From assembly GCF_902825235.1 (NCBI RefSeq), contig NZ_CADEAJ010000001.1, positions 127,096-191,095 of the forward strand: a stretch of DNA of 64,000 nucleotides, in the 5' to 3' direction. Source of the stretch: Bartonella vinsonii subsp. vinsonii. GTDB taxonomy: Bacteria; Pseudomonadota; Alphaproteobacteria; Rhizobiales; Rhizobiaceae. The position numbers were made by a program, and so were the translations under genes. Positions 26,401 to 35,377 of this stretch are shown one piece after another. Under the pieces are notes generated by a model, which made no database searches, had not been told where the DNA came from, and worked only from the letters and a program-made list of their open reading frames with translations. Every line of letters starts with the position of its first letter. Position 1 is the stretch's first letter.

Positions 26401-29254
26401 AAATGTACGCTACATCTTCAGATATTTTATTAATCTGACTGCCATTGATCGCATCAAGCGAATTTTTAGCAATTGTACCAGCTTGTACATTATGGAGAGC
26501 AACCGGTGCTCTAGTCTTATCACCCCCTAAAGTGATACTATTATAATTAACACTGTCATCTTCATCTTTATCATAGAGAACTGCAAAATCATTCACATTC
26601 TTAATATTATTATTAATCTCTGCAATACGGCCATCGAGTTGTTTTTTATTAACAGCCTCATCATCTGCCTCCGCTGCTTTCACGCCGGAAATTGTACGAG
26701 CTTCACCAGATTTGTTAGCAATACTGATTTTAGAACCATCTTTTTCATTCCCAATGGTAATAAGACTTTGCTCCCCATTCCATTTAACAAGGCTATTACT
26801 TTTGATGCTATCAACAACATCTGCTATACTACCCTCAAGTTGTTCTTTATTAACAGCTTCATCGTTATTAACTGCTGCTTTCACACCAGAAATTGTACGA
26901 GCGTCACCATCATTATTTGCAATATTGATTTCAGAACCACCTGTGTCCTTACCAACGGTGATACGAGCGCCTTCTTCTTTATCTTGTTTAACAAGGATAT
27001 TATTCTTAATACTATCAGTAATATCTGCTATAGTATCATCGAGTTGTTTTTTATTAACAGCATCATTATCTTCCTGTGCGGCTTTCACACCGGAAATTCT
27101 ACGAACTTCACCATCTTTATTGGCAATATTAATCAGATCCCCACCTGTTGCCTTCCCAATGGTGATAGTGTCCTCATTTTCTTCCTGCTTCACTAGGCTA
27201 TTTTTTGTTGCATTGGTAATTTGATTAGTAATCTCCGTGATAGAATTACTCACACCCGTGAAAGCATCAGCCACACTCTTATATTTATTATCCTGAATAG
27301 TAAAAGTTGGTGCTACACCATTAATCACTTCTGTTTCACCACCAAAAAAATCCGATATATTTTTATCAATATTGAAAAGCTGTTCACCATTTACTGCTTC
27401 TGTTGAATCAACACTAACTTTCCCAACCGCAACACCAGAGATAATTCGCGTTTCATTTTTATTGTTTGCAATATTAATTTCAATACCATCTTTTTCAGCA
27501 CCAATAGTGATACGCTTCTGCTGCTCGTCCCATTTAACAAGACTATTTTCTGCTATTTGGCTTTCTATTTTTTTCAGCTGTCCAACATTCACTGCATCGG
27601 TATCTTCTTGCCCTGCCGACACTCCTTTAATCGTTTTATTACCAGCATGAATGCCAGTAACGGTTATGCTCGGCCCAGCATCAGTAAACCTAAAGCCAAC
27701 AGCATCCATAATACTTTCTCCTGCTGTGACACTCATCACATGAAGATCATCAGCTAGATCAAATGTTACATTGTGATTATTATCTTTTTCAATCTTGATA
27801 TTCTGTTTATTTTCATTGCCAGCTGCTTGTAAATTCACTATGCCATTTTGACCAATGGCCGTAGCATCTCCACTATTGACAGAAAGCTGCCAACTTGTTT
27901 TAGATGACTCTTTCACTGCGTTTAGCTGTGCAACATTCACTGCATCGGTATCTTTAATCCCCGCTGCAACATCTGTAATCGTTTTTTTACCAGCCATTAT
28001 ACCGTCAGGAGTTATTGTTGGCCCCCCAGCAAGTACTAAACCATCATCACTCAAAACGCTTCTTCCTGCAGTGACACTCGTCACATGAATATTATCAGCT
28101 AGATCAAATGTGACTTTATTATTGTTTTTTACAATCTTAATATTGCTGTTATTTCCATCTGCAACTAAATCGACAGTGTTCTCTGCCAAAACATCGGTAG
28201 CATTTGCACCATTAACAGAAAGCTTCCACCCTTTTGTCGCAACTTCCCTTAACGCTTTCAACTGAGCAATATTTACTGCATCAGAGTCTGCAGTACCAGC
28301 CGCCAATCCAGTGATCTGGCGTGTCATACTCCCATCGGCTTTCCCAACACTGACTGCGCTTTTTTTACTTTTCCATACGCCACTGGTGTTTTCTGAAACA
28401 GAATTACTTACAGGATCATAACCAGCAATATTTCTGTCAACGCTAGCAACAGAAGCTGCACCCAAAGCAACACCATCCCCCTTAGACGCTATTGCATCAG
28501 AACCAATGGCAATTGAAAATCTTGTTTGAGCTTGAGCATTATAACCCACAGCAATCGCATCTTGATCACTTGTATGTGCTTTGGTACCTAATGCAATGCT
28601 ATCAATGCTTTCTGCTTTTGCAAGCCCACCAATAGCAATCGTACTTCTTGCTGTTGTTTCTGACCCAACTCCTATAGCAATACTTGCTCGTCCACCCGCA
28701 AGTGCAGAAACACCAAAAGCTTGTGCCCCCCCACCCTTTGTAGTTGCCCCCGCTCCAAATGCTGTTGAATAATTTCCCATTGCGGAAGATCCACACCCAG
28801 TTGCAAAAGAATAAACACCAAAAGCTTCAGGCATAACACTCGCAAGACCACCGGTTGTACTTCCCATATAAGCACCACCGTTACTCGTATTACTATCACC
28901 AGCCCAAATAACCTGACTAGTTGTTTCACCATATGGATAACGGCCAGAAAAATCTTTATTCATAGCAATTCTGTTGTATTGTTCTTCTGCAGTTATTTGA
29001 TTATTAGTACTTTGACCTTTGCCACCACGGCCAATAACATTGTCCACCCCACAGTAATTATCATCGCCAGCAAAGACAATACTGCCATGACTGCCTTGTT
29101 TATAAGGCACATCAGCACCACTCGAGCTCAGATTTTTATCTCCTGTTATCGCAAGATTAGAAGCAACGACAGGAGAAACACTCGACAAGAGTGTGGCTAT
29201 AACAGTTCCCAATGAAACAGCTTTAATCAAATTTGGTGTTGAATATTTTTTCAT
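23447..29254 (-). CDS. Trimeric autotransporter adhesin 2 (BadA/Vomp type, 1935 residues)
   Basis: A trimeric surface adhesin of the Bartonella BadA/Vomp family. ATG 29254 is preceded by GGGAGGGG; the frame to 29290 adds only 12 residues. The signal MKKYSTPNLIKAVSLGTVIA ends near SPVVA-SNLAITG. The BadA-like head has GSHGSIVFAGDDNYCGVDN, then ITAEEQYNR, VIWAGDS, and YSFATGCGSSAMGN, then AIAIG-type YadA repeats (about 165-280) and the neck ITGLAAGTADSDAVNIAQL. The stalk alternates GVKAAEADDEAVNKKQL, VNGSQ, and FGGGAEF modules and holds a duplicated block of about 674 bp. The C-terminus is the YadA anchor (RQAAAVGLAVSNLRY). Relatives bind matrix proteins and promote autoaggregation and host-cell adhesion. 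Two head Cys are kept. Confidence 0.94.
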   Translation of the reverse strand: MKKYSTPNLIKAVSLGTVIATLLSSVSPVVASNLAITGDKNLSSSGADVPYKQGSHGSIVFAGDDNYCGVDNVIGRGGKGQSTNNQITAEEQYNRIAMNKDFSGRYPYGETTSQVIWAGDSNTSNGGAYMGSTTGGLASVMPEAFGVYSFATGCGSSAMGNYSTAFGAGATTKGGGAQAFGVSALAGGRASIAIGVGSETTARSTIAIGGLAKAESIDSIALGTKAHTSDQDAIAVGYNAQAQTRFSIAIGSDAIASKGDGVALGAASVASVDRNIAGYDPVSNSVSENTSGVWKSKKSAVSVGKADGSMTRQITGLAAGTADSDAVNIAQLKALREVATKGWKLSVNGANATDVLAENTVDLVADGNNSNIKIVKNNNKVTFDLADNIHVTSVTAGRSVLSDDGLVLAGGPTITPDGIMAGKKTITDVAAGIKDTDAVNVAQLNAVKESSKTSWQLSVNSGDATAIGQNGIVNLQAAGNENKQNIKIEKDNNHNVTFDLADDLHVMSVTAGESIMDAVGFRFTDAGPSITVTGIHAGNKTIKGVSAGQEDTDAVNVGQLKKIESQIAENSLVKWDEQQKRITIGAEKDGIEINIANNKNETRIISGVAVGKVSVDSTEAVNGEQLFNIDKNISDFFGGETEVINGVAPTFTIQDNKYKSVADAFTGVSNSITEITNQITNATKNSLVKQEENEDTITIGKATGGDLINIANKDGEVRRISGVKAAQEDNDAVNKKQLDDTIADITDSIKNNILVKQDKEEGARITVGKDTGGSEINIANNDGDARTISGVKAAVNNDEAVNKEQLEGSIADVVDSIKSNSLVKWNGEQSLITIGNEKDGSKISIANKSGEARTISGVKAAEADDEAVNKKQLDGRIAEINNNIKNVNDFAVLYDKDEDDSVNYNSITLGGDKTRAPVALHNVQAGTIAKNSLDAINGSQINKISEDVAYIFGGGAEFKDGILFGPLYHLSRISEDGTPENRDFNNVGDALVGLDKNINNVNDHLTNVANDFTQQINNISQVVKGDALLWSEDEQAFVAQHGQNGEKDNSKLKFLANGDISSDSTDAINGSQLFQISQKISDIFGGDVDIINGIGPSYTIQGKEHNTVISAFEGVNNSITEISNQIANAAKNSLVKQEGENSLITVGKATGGTEINIANNDGEARTISGVKAAEADDEAVNKKQLDGRIAEINNNIKNVNDFAVLYDKDEDDSVNYNSITLGGDKTRAPVALHNVQAGTIAKNSLDAINGSQINKISEGVAYIFGGGAEFKDGILFGPLYHLSRISEDGTPENRDFNNVGDALVGLDKNINNVNDHLTNVANDFTQQINNISQVVKGDALLWSEDEQAFVAQHGQNGEKDNSKLKFLANGDIARDSTDAINGSQLYQTNQKLNELGDSVHDISTNISNYFGGSTDVVNGIKPTFVIKDQTYRNVTDAFTGVNISIANLDGKISEMGKNNLVQQQGGASGIITIGKATAGTEINIAGVGGVGRTISGVKEAEKGDEAVNKDQLDKSIEKISKNIETASAAAVLYDKEDGVVDYNRVTLGGKNSTGPVALLNVKDGRIAANSTDAITGNQLYVMSNQLAAYFGGGAGYKDGNWTAPNFKVAQLNADGTTVEKSYNNVAEALDGVNSGMINMNNRIDHVIDKVASDALKWDDWKGAYDASHSGQPSKIVNVADGKIVEGSKDAVNGGQLWQTNERVAGVEKDIEHIGKRVDNISATVTNIGETVTNIENRVDNIENTVNNLSDGAVNYDKTEDGKKTNKITLKGGNESEPVMIDNLADGRIEKGSKEAINGGQLHDYTEQQMKIVLDESKHYTDQRVKNIVVDAIDNAVDQAKQYTDVKFNILSYDIKSVRKEARQAAAVGLAVSNLRYFDEPGSLSVSFGSGAWRGQSAFAFGAGYTSENGKIRSNLSATSAGGHWGVGGAITLKIK
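25100..25773. repeat. Large direct repeat in TAA 2, copy 1
   Basis: About 674 bases almost identical to 26036-26709, offset 936 bases (312 codons). Only a few differences are visible, for example TCTCTAGCAATG against TCGCTAGAAATG and TACACC against TACATC. It encodes stalk from the GDI and AINGSQ segment back to GVKAAEADDEAVNKKQL. Confidence 0.88.
26036..26709. repeat. Large direct repeat in TAA 2, copy 2
   Basis: The partner of 25100-25773. The near-identity at synonymous sites, in a gene whose other repeats are diverged, points to recent duplication or gene conversion. Confidence 0.88.
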
Positions 29255-29610
29255 AATTCCCCTCCCTATAATAACATATTTAAGACACAAAAAAGACGCC
29301 CCATCAGTTGCAAGGTCTCTTTATTCTTTTTTGTGTCCCCGTGCTTTTGCACTGAAAATAAAACAAGATATAAGCTGTTATTGCTACAGCACCTTTAAAG
29401 AGCAATTAGAGGGCAGCTTGTGAAAGTCAAGTTGAGGAACATCAAAAAAAATATATCTTATTACGAGAATAATGTTGGCTTTTTCTCTTAAAAAGAGTGT
29501 TCAGCTTTTCGCTTTAAACTCTTTGAAATTGGTATAATTTTTGCGTCTCTTGATTTTAGGAGAGCGGTTATTTTTCTCAGACAAGATTTATGTAACGCTT
29601 TTTACTAAAA
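29255..29610. other. Intergenic region between TAA 2 and TAA 3
   Basis: About 350 bases. It carries the TAA 2 ribosome binding site (GGGAGGGG, immediately upstream of ATG 29254) and probably its promoter. No gene is seen. Confidence 0.5.
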
Positions 29611-29637
29611 TGCCCCTGCTTCATCAAAGCAAGGGCA
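29611..29637 (-). terminator. Hairpin terminator after TAA 3
   Basis: The stem TGCCCCTGC / GCAAGGGCA (9 pairs, one G-T) with a 9-base loop lies about 30 bases after the TAA 3 stop and is followed by TTTTAG on the minus strand. It is related in sequence to the hairpin at 23389-23422. Confidence 0.65.
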
Positions 29638-29667
29638 AAAGATGTATTTAAGAAAACTATTTTCGCA

Positions 29668-32600
29668 TCAATTCAGTGTCATGTTAAGTCCTGCACCGAC
29701 ACCCCAATGCCCACCTGAACTCGTAACTGATAAATTAGAACGAATATTTCCTTTTTCAGATGTATAACCAGCACCAAAAGCAAAGGCAGATTGGCTACGC
29801 CATAAACCGCTACCAAATGCGACACTTAATTTTCCAGGTGTATCGTTGTACCGTAAGTTAGACACTGCTAGCCCAATAGCTGCCGCTTGCTTTGCTTCTT
29901 TACGTACATTCTCAATGCTATAGTTTAAAGCCTCAAATTTCATATTGGTGTACTGGTTCGCGCGTTCAACAGCATTATCAATCGCATCGACAACAATATT
30001 ATTTACCCGTTGATCCGTATAATGCTTCGATTCATCAAGAATGATTTTCATTTGTTGCTCAGTATAATCACGGAGCTGCCCACCATTTACAGCTTCTTTC
30101 GAGCCTTTCTCAATCTTACCATCAGCTACATTATCAATCAAAACAGGTTCACTGGCATCACCACCTTTTAGAGTGATTTTATTGGTTTTCTTACCATTGT
30201 TATCTTTGTCATAGAGAACAACTCCATCTGCAAGTTCACCAACCGTATTCTCAATATTATCAACTTTGTTTTCAATATGCTTTATATCTTTTTCAACACC
30301 TGCGACACGTTCATTGGTCTTCCAAAGCTGTCCACCATTGACTGCATCTTTTGAACCTTCTGCAATTGTACCATCAGCTACATTAATGATTTTACTTGGC
30401 TGACCATTATGGCTAGCGTCATAAGCTCCTTTTTCCTTATTCCACTTTAAAGCATCGGAATCCACCTTGTTGATGACATCATCAATACGATTGTTTATGT
30501 TGACCATACCGCTATTAACACCATCAAGCGCATCAGCAACATTATTGTAGCTTTTCTTTTCACCAACAGTACCATTAGCATTGATCTGAGAAATCATGAA
30601 ATTAGGACCGTTCCAATTACCATCTTGATCATATCCAGCGCCACCACCAAAATAATTAGCCAACTGGATAGTCGTGAAATAGAGTTGTTTACCCGTGATA
30701 GCATCCGTTGAATTTTCAGAAATCTCACCATTTAAAAGGGATGTAAGCTTGCTGTTTGTCTTCTTTCCGTCTTTTTCGTGACGTGCAACAAACGCTTTAT
30801 CCTCTTCACTCCAAAGTAAAGCATCTTTAGAAAGACCCTGAATTTCTTCAGTAAAGTTATTGACTACGTTTGTTATGCGTGTATTGACACTTTTGACATT
30901 TGCATCAAGCCCTGTCAAAGCTGTACCAACATCTCGATAATTAGCTATTCCTACCGTTCCATCTTCACAAACAACAGATAAACTATATTTTGGTCCTACA
31001 TAAGCTCCATTTTCAAATTTAGCACCTCCACCAAAGTATTGTGCTATATTTCCGGATATTGTATTAATTTGACTACCATTGATCGCTTCGGTTGAATTGG
31101 CAGAAATTGTACCAGCTTTGACACCAGCGATAGTCCGGTCTCCCTCACTACCTTTAATATCAATTTTTGCACCACCTTTTTCTTTACCAATGGTGATAAG
31201 CTTCTGGTTTTCGTCCCATTTAACAAGATTATTTTCTTTTATATTAGAGATTTGATTGTGAATGTTGGTGAAAGAACTATTCACACCTTCAAAAGCATCA
31301 GCAACGTTATCATAGGGCTGCTTAGAGGAAGTTCCATCATCCCTGAATTGGATAACATTGAAAATAGGAGCATGCCATTCTTCTTTTTCATCATATCCCG
31401 CGCCACCACCGAAATAAGTAGCAACATCATTTATTGCATGGACTAAATGTTGATTAACATGCCTGATATTCATATCAAGACCACTCAAAGCTGAACCAAC
31501 ATCATTATATTCCTTCTGTTTTACCTTACTATTTTCATCAATAATGGTTAAATTATATCTTGGTTTTGTAAAGGTGCCTTTCTCGAATGAAGCATTACCA
31601 CCGAAAAATTTCGCCACATCTTTGGATATTTTTTCAATCTGGCTACCATTCACCGCATCGTGAGATTGCTCAGAAATTTCACCATCTTTAACATTGCGCA
31701 GAGCGACTTGTCCGTTGGCTTTCCCTCCCCCTAAAGTCACACTGTTATAATTGACAGAATTATCACCATTTTTATCATAGAGAACTGCAAAATCACTTCC
31801 CTTGTTAATATTATTAATAGTATTAGTAATCTCTGCAATCTGACCATCAAGTTGATCTTTGTTAACAGCTTCATTACCCTTTTCTGCTGCTTTCACACCA
31901 GCAATAGTCCGTGCTCCATCAGTGCTTGTAATATCAATTTTTGTACCATCTTTTTTAGCACCAATAGTGATAAGCTTCTGGTCTTCATCCCATTCAACAA
32001 GGTTATTTCCTGCTATATTAGAAATTTGATTGTGGATCTTGGTGAAAGTGGTATTCACACCTTCAAAAGCATCTGCAACATTTTGATAGCGATGACTAGA
32101 ACCTGTTCCATTGCTGTCGATTTGATAAACTTCGAAAGTGGGACCGTTCCATTTCCCAGAATTATATCCAGCGCCACCACCAAAATAATTAGCAATGTTG
32201 CTACCCATAGAATAAAGCTGGCCACCATTGATAGCCTCAGTTGAACCAGCAGAAACTTCACCATCTAAAAGAAACATAATTTTGCTATCTTTTAACGCCT
32301 CTCCTTCTTTATGTTGTGCAACAAACGCTTGGTCTTCGTCGCTCCACAATAAAGCGTCTTTAGAAATCTTTTCTATGCTTTCATCAAGTTGGTCTTTGTT
32401 AACAGCTTCATTACCGTTCACTGCGGCTTTCACACCTGCGATAGTCCGTACCCCATCAGTGCTTGTAATATCAATTTTTGTACCATTTTTTTTGGCACCA
32501 ATAGTGATACGTTGTTTCTCCTCATCCCATTCAACAAGGTTATTTCCTGCTATTTGATTCTCTATTTCTTTCAGCTGTGAATAATTTACTGCATCGGTAT

Positions 32601-34788
32601 TGTTAGTTCCTGCCATCACTCCTGTAATCTTTTTATCGCCAGCAGAAATACCTTCACTCTTTACGCTTGGTCCATCAGTAATCATGAAACCATCACTACT
32701 CATAGAGCTGTTTCCTGTAGTGACACTCGTCAACTTAAGGGTATCACTCAAAGCAAATTTGATCTTGTTTTCATTGTCTTTTTCAATCTTTAAGTTGTCT
32801 TGTCCTACTCCGTTATCATTTTTCACTGAAAAATCTACAACACTACCTCCCTTAACATCTGCAGGATTTGCACCATTAACAGAAAGTTTCCAGCCTCCTG
32901 CTACCAAATCTTTCATAGCTTTTAGCTGTCCAAAATTGACTGCATCGGTATCTTCTTCCCCCGCCGCTACTCCTTTAATCGTTTTATTACCAGCATGAAT
33001 GCCCTTAACAGTTATGCTCGGCCCATCATCATCAGTAAACCTAAAGCCAGAAGCACTCATAATGCTTTCTCCTGCTGTAACAGTCATTACCTGAATATCA
33101 TCAGCTAGACCAAATGTGACATTATTGTTTTCGTCTTTTTCAATGTTGATATTTTTGTGGCTATCCTCATCCGCAGCAGCTACAAACTTTACTGTACTCC
33201 CTGCTCCAATATCTGTAGCCTCGTTATTTTCAACAGCAAGTTTCCAACCTGTTTTAATTTTCGTTGTAAAATCTTTCAGCTGTTTATAATTCACTGCATC
33301 AGTGTCAACAGTTCCTTCTGCTACTTCTGTAATCTTTTTACTGCCAGCCTTAATACCCCCCACAGCCATACTTGGTCCACCAGTAATAACAAAACCATCT
33401 TTACTCATAGAGCTGTTTCCTGTAGTGACACTCGTCAACTTAAGGGTATCACTCAAAGCAAATTTGATGTTATGCTTATTATTATTTTCCCCTTCCCTCT
33501 CTATCTTTAAGTTGTCTTTTCCAGCTTCGCTAGCATTCTTCACTGAAAAATCTACTGTATTGCCTTCATTAACAGCTGTAGAATCGCTATCGTTAACAGA
33601 AATATTCCAGCTTCCTCCTGCTCCTCCTCCTGCAATGACATTTCTCAGAGCTTTTAACTGTGCCACATTGACGGCATCGGTATCTTGAGTACCAGCTGCA
33701 ACATTTGTAATCTGTCGCGTTAACTGCTGATTAGTATTACCAACACTAAAATCACCTCCAGTGCTTTTCCATGCAAGATCACTCTTTGTTGTCTGATTAT
33801 TTGTTACAGGATCATAACCAAAAGTATCACGACCAACGCGAGAAACAGACCCTCCTCCCACAGCAACACCGTCTATAACACGTACCTGTGCATTTATACC
33901 AATCGCAACTGAATGAGCCATCTCAGCATAAGTATGCGAACCTATAGCAATCGAATTTTTACCTTTCGCTATTACTTCTCTTTCCTGTCCATTGTCTGCA
34001 GGCTCCCCACCACCTATTGCAATAGAACCAAGAGCTTGAGCTTGAGCTTTCGATCCTATAGCAACTGTATACTCAGCACTTGCATTGGTTCTGAGCCCTA
34101 ATGCAACACTATTGTAACCGGATGCAGATGCGAACTTACCAATGGCAACACTATTTATACCACTCCCATCTGTATTTGAACCAATCGCAATCGCATCGTC
34201 CATTGTAGCTTGAGAACTCTCACCTATAGAAATGCTCTTTTTACCAGAGGCTTTTGCATTTTCACCAATAGCAATCGCAGATGTTCCCGATGCTACCGAT
34301 CCCTCGCCCACAGTAATACCTGCTGCTCTACTGGAACGTGCGGAAACCCTAAGGGCTTGTGCTGTACCAGCTTTTGTGGTTGCTCCTGCACTCAATGCTG
34401 CCGAATAGTTCGCTGTTGCAGAATCCACACAACCGGTTACAAAAGGATACACACCATCAGGTTGATAACCTTCAAATTCTTGATCATTTACAAATCTGTT
34501 ATATTGCTCCTCGGCAGTTATTCGGCTACCATCCTGCATTCCCTGCTGTTGTTTGCCACCACGACCAACAGCATTATCCACACCACAGTAATTATCATCG
34601 CCAGCGAAGACAATACTGCCATGGCTAGCATGTTGATAAGATACATTGGCTTCATTTGTGCTTTCAACTTTTCCACCTGTTATCGCAAGATTCGCAGCTA
34701 AAATAGGTGAAACACTTGATAAGAGTGTTGCGATAACAGTTCCCAATGAAACCGCTTTAACCAAATTTGGTGTTGAATATTTTTTCAT
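29668..34788 (-). CDS. Trimeric autotransporter adhesin 3 (BadA/Vomp type, shortened head, 1706 residues)
   Basis: A paralogue of TAA 2 with an almost identical signal (MKKYSTPNLVKAVSLGTVIA) and C-terminal anchor (KQAAAIGLAVSNLRY...GGHWGVGAGLNM). ATG 34788 has GAGGGA upstream. The head keeps GSHGSIVFAGDDNYCGVDN and ITAEEQYNRF but then jumps to VYPFVTGCVDSATANYS, lacking the VIWAGDS/AYMGS segment of TAA 2. The next repeats read ALSAGA and ALRVSA instead of AFGAGA and AFGVSA, so the start of the head is altered. YadA-type AIAIG repeats, necks, and stalk modules follow. The stalk contains one unusual Cys (SLSVVCEDGTVG). It lies downstream of a phage-type repressor gene on the same strand. Confidence 0.93.
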   Translation of the reverse strand: MKKYSTPNLVKAVSLGTVIATLLSSVSPILAANLAITGGKVESTNEANVSYQHASHGSIVFAGDDNYCGVDNAVGRGGKQQQGMQDGSRITAEEQYNRFVNDQEFEGYQPDGVYPFVTGCVDSATANYSAALSAGATTKAGTAQALRVSARSSRAAGITVGEGSVASGTSAIAIGENAKASGKKSISIGESSQATMDDAIAIGSNTDGSGINSVAIGKFASASGYNSVALGLRTNASAEYTVAIGSKAQAQALGSIAIGGGEPADNGQEREVIAKGKNSIAIGSHTYAEMAHSVAIGINAQVRVIDGVAVGGGSVSRVGRDTFGYDPVTNNQTTKSDLAWKSTGGDFSVGNTNQQLTRQITNVAAGTQDTDAVNVAQLKALRNVIAGGGAGGSWNISVNDSDSTAVNEGNTVDFSVKNASEAGKDNLKIEREGENNNKHNIKFALSDTLKLTSVTTGNSSMSKDGFVITGGPSMAVGGIKAGSKKITEVAEGTVDTDAVNYKQLKDFTTKIKTGWKLAVENNEATDIGAGSTVKFVAAADEDSHKNINIEKDENNNVTFGLADDIQVMTVTAGESIMSASGFRFTDDDGPSITVKGIHAGNKTIKGVAAGEEDTDAVNFGQLKAMKDLVAGGWKLSVNGANPADVKGGSVVDFSVKNDNGVGQDNLKIEKDNENKIKFALSDTLKLTSVTTGNSSMSSDGFMITDGPSVKSEGISAGDKKITGVMAGTNNTDAVNYSQLKEIENQIAGNNLVEWDEEKQRITIGAKKNGTKIDITSTDGVRTIAGVKAAVNGNEAVNKDQLDESIEKISKDALLWSDEDQAFVAQHKEGEALKDSKIMFLLDGEVSAGSTEAINGGQLYSMGSNIANYFGGGAGYNSGKWNGPTFEVYQIDSNGTGSSHRYQNVADAFEGVNTTFTKIHNQISNIAGNNLVEWDEDQKLITIGAKKDGTKIDITSTDGARTIAGVKAAEKGNEAVNKDQLDGQIAEITNTINNINKGSDFAVLYDKNGDNSVNYNSVTLGGGKANGQVALRNVKDGEISEQSHDAVNGSQIEKISKDVAKFFGGNASFEKGTFTKPRYNLTIIDENSKVKQKEYNDVGSALSGLDMNIRHVNQHLVHAINDVATYFGGGAGYDEKEEWHAPIFNVIQFRDDGTSSKQPYDNVADAFEGVNSSFTNIHNQISNIKENNLVKWDENQKLITIGKEKGGAKIDIKGSEGDRTIAGVKAGTISANSTEAINGSQINTISGNIAQYFGGGAKFENGAYVGPKYSLSVVCEDGTVGIANYRDVGTALTGLDANVKSVNTRITNVVNNFTEEIQGLSKDALLWSEEDKAFVARHEKDGKKTNSKLTSLLNGEISENSTDAITGKQLYFTTIQLANYFGGGAGYDQDGNWNGPNFMISQINANGTVGEKKSYNNVADALDGVNSGMVNINNRIDDVINKVDSDALKWNKEKGAYDASHNGQPSKIINVADGTIAEGSKDAVNGGQLWKTNERVAGVEKDIKHIENKVDNIENTVGELADGVVLYDKDNNGKKTNKITLKGGDASEPVLIDNVADGKIEKGSKEAVNGGQLRDYTEQQMKIILDESKHYTDQRVNNIVVDAIDNAVERANQYTNMKFEALNYSIENVRKEAKQAAAIGLAVSNLRYNDTPGKLSVAFGSGLWRSQSAFAFGAGYTSEKGNIRSNLSVTSSGGHWGVGAGLNMTLN

Positions 34789-35377
34789 GATAAATCCCTC
34801 AATATAGAGCATAGCGAAAGCCAAAACACAGTTTAGCTTCGCCACAACAGGCAACAAAAAACACTTCGCAAAATCACGTTTGCGCACTAGAAAAATTTTA
34901 AAAAAGACAAAAGGTACCCTTTCAACGCTCAGACTTCTCTCAGCATCGTCCTAAAACTTCTAAAAAACATTAGATGCCCCCCCCATCAATAAAGGGACTT
35001 AAATGAAAAATAGGTAATTTACTTGCAAACTATGCTATAACCTCCATCATGAACAGTATAATCTGCTTCTTAATAAAACAGTCTTTCATTTTCAGATAAA
35101 GCGCATCAACAAAATGGCAAGAGTAGAGGGAATAATTTTTTATTGTTTTGAAAAAATTAACCTTTATAAATTGTATAATATAGTGTGATATAAAGATAAT
35201 CCTACGGTATATTTTCACGAAACGCGTGAACACTACATAGAAATTTGTATTGTTCATTCTTCTTTAGCAGATAAAATGCGTGATATTGTTTTCAAAAGCT
35301 AAAATACGTGCAAAATATTGATCTTTTTGTAATTGGATTTTTATAGTAGAAACTCTAAAAAATCAGTCAGAGATTTG
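34789..35377. other. TAA 3 leader region
   Basis: About 590 non-coding bases between the repressor gene and TAA 3. It contains a run of eight C (eight G on the TAA coding strand) at 34977-34984, about 190 bases upstream of the start codon. A 75-codon frame at 35030-35257 has no protein character and is rejected. The TAA 3 promoter must lie here. Confidence 0.5.

Noticed and set aside
35030..35257. A 75-codon frame in the TAA 3 leader
   Set aside because: AT-rich, rich in Phe, Ile, and Tyr as expected from random AT-rich DNA, with no start signal.
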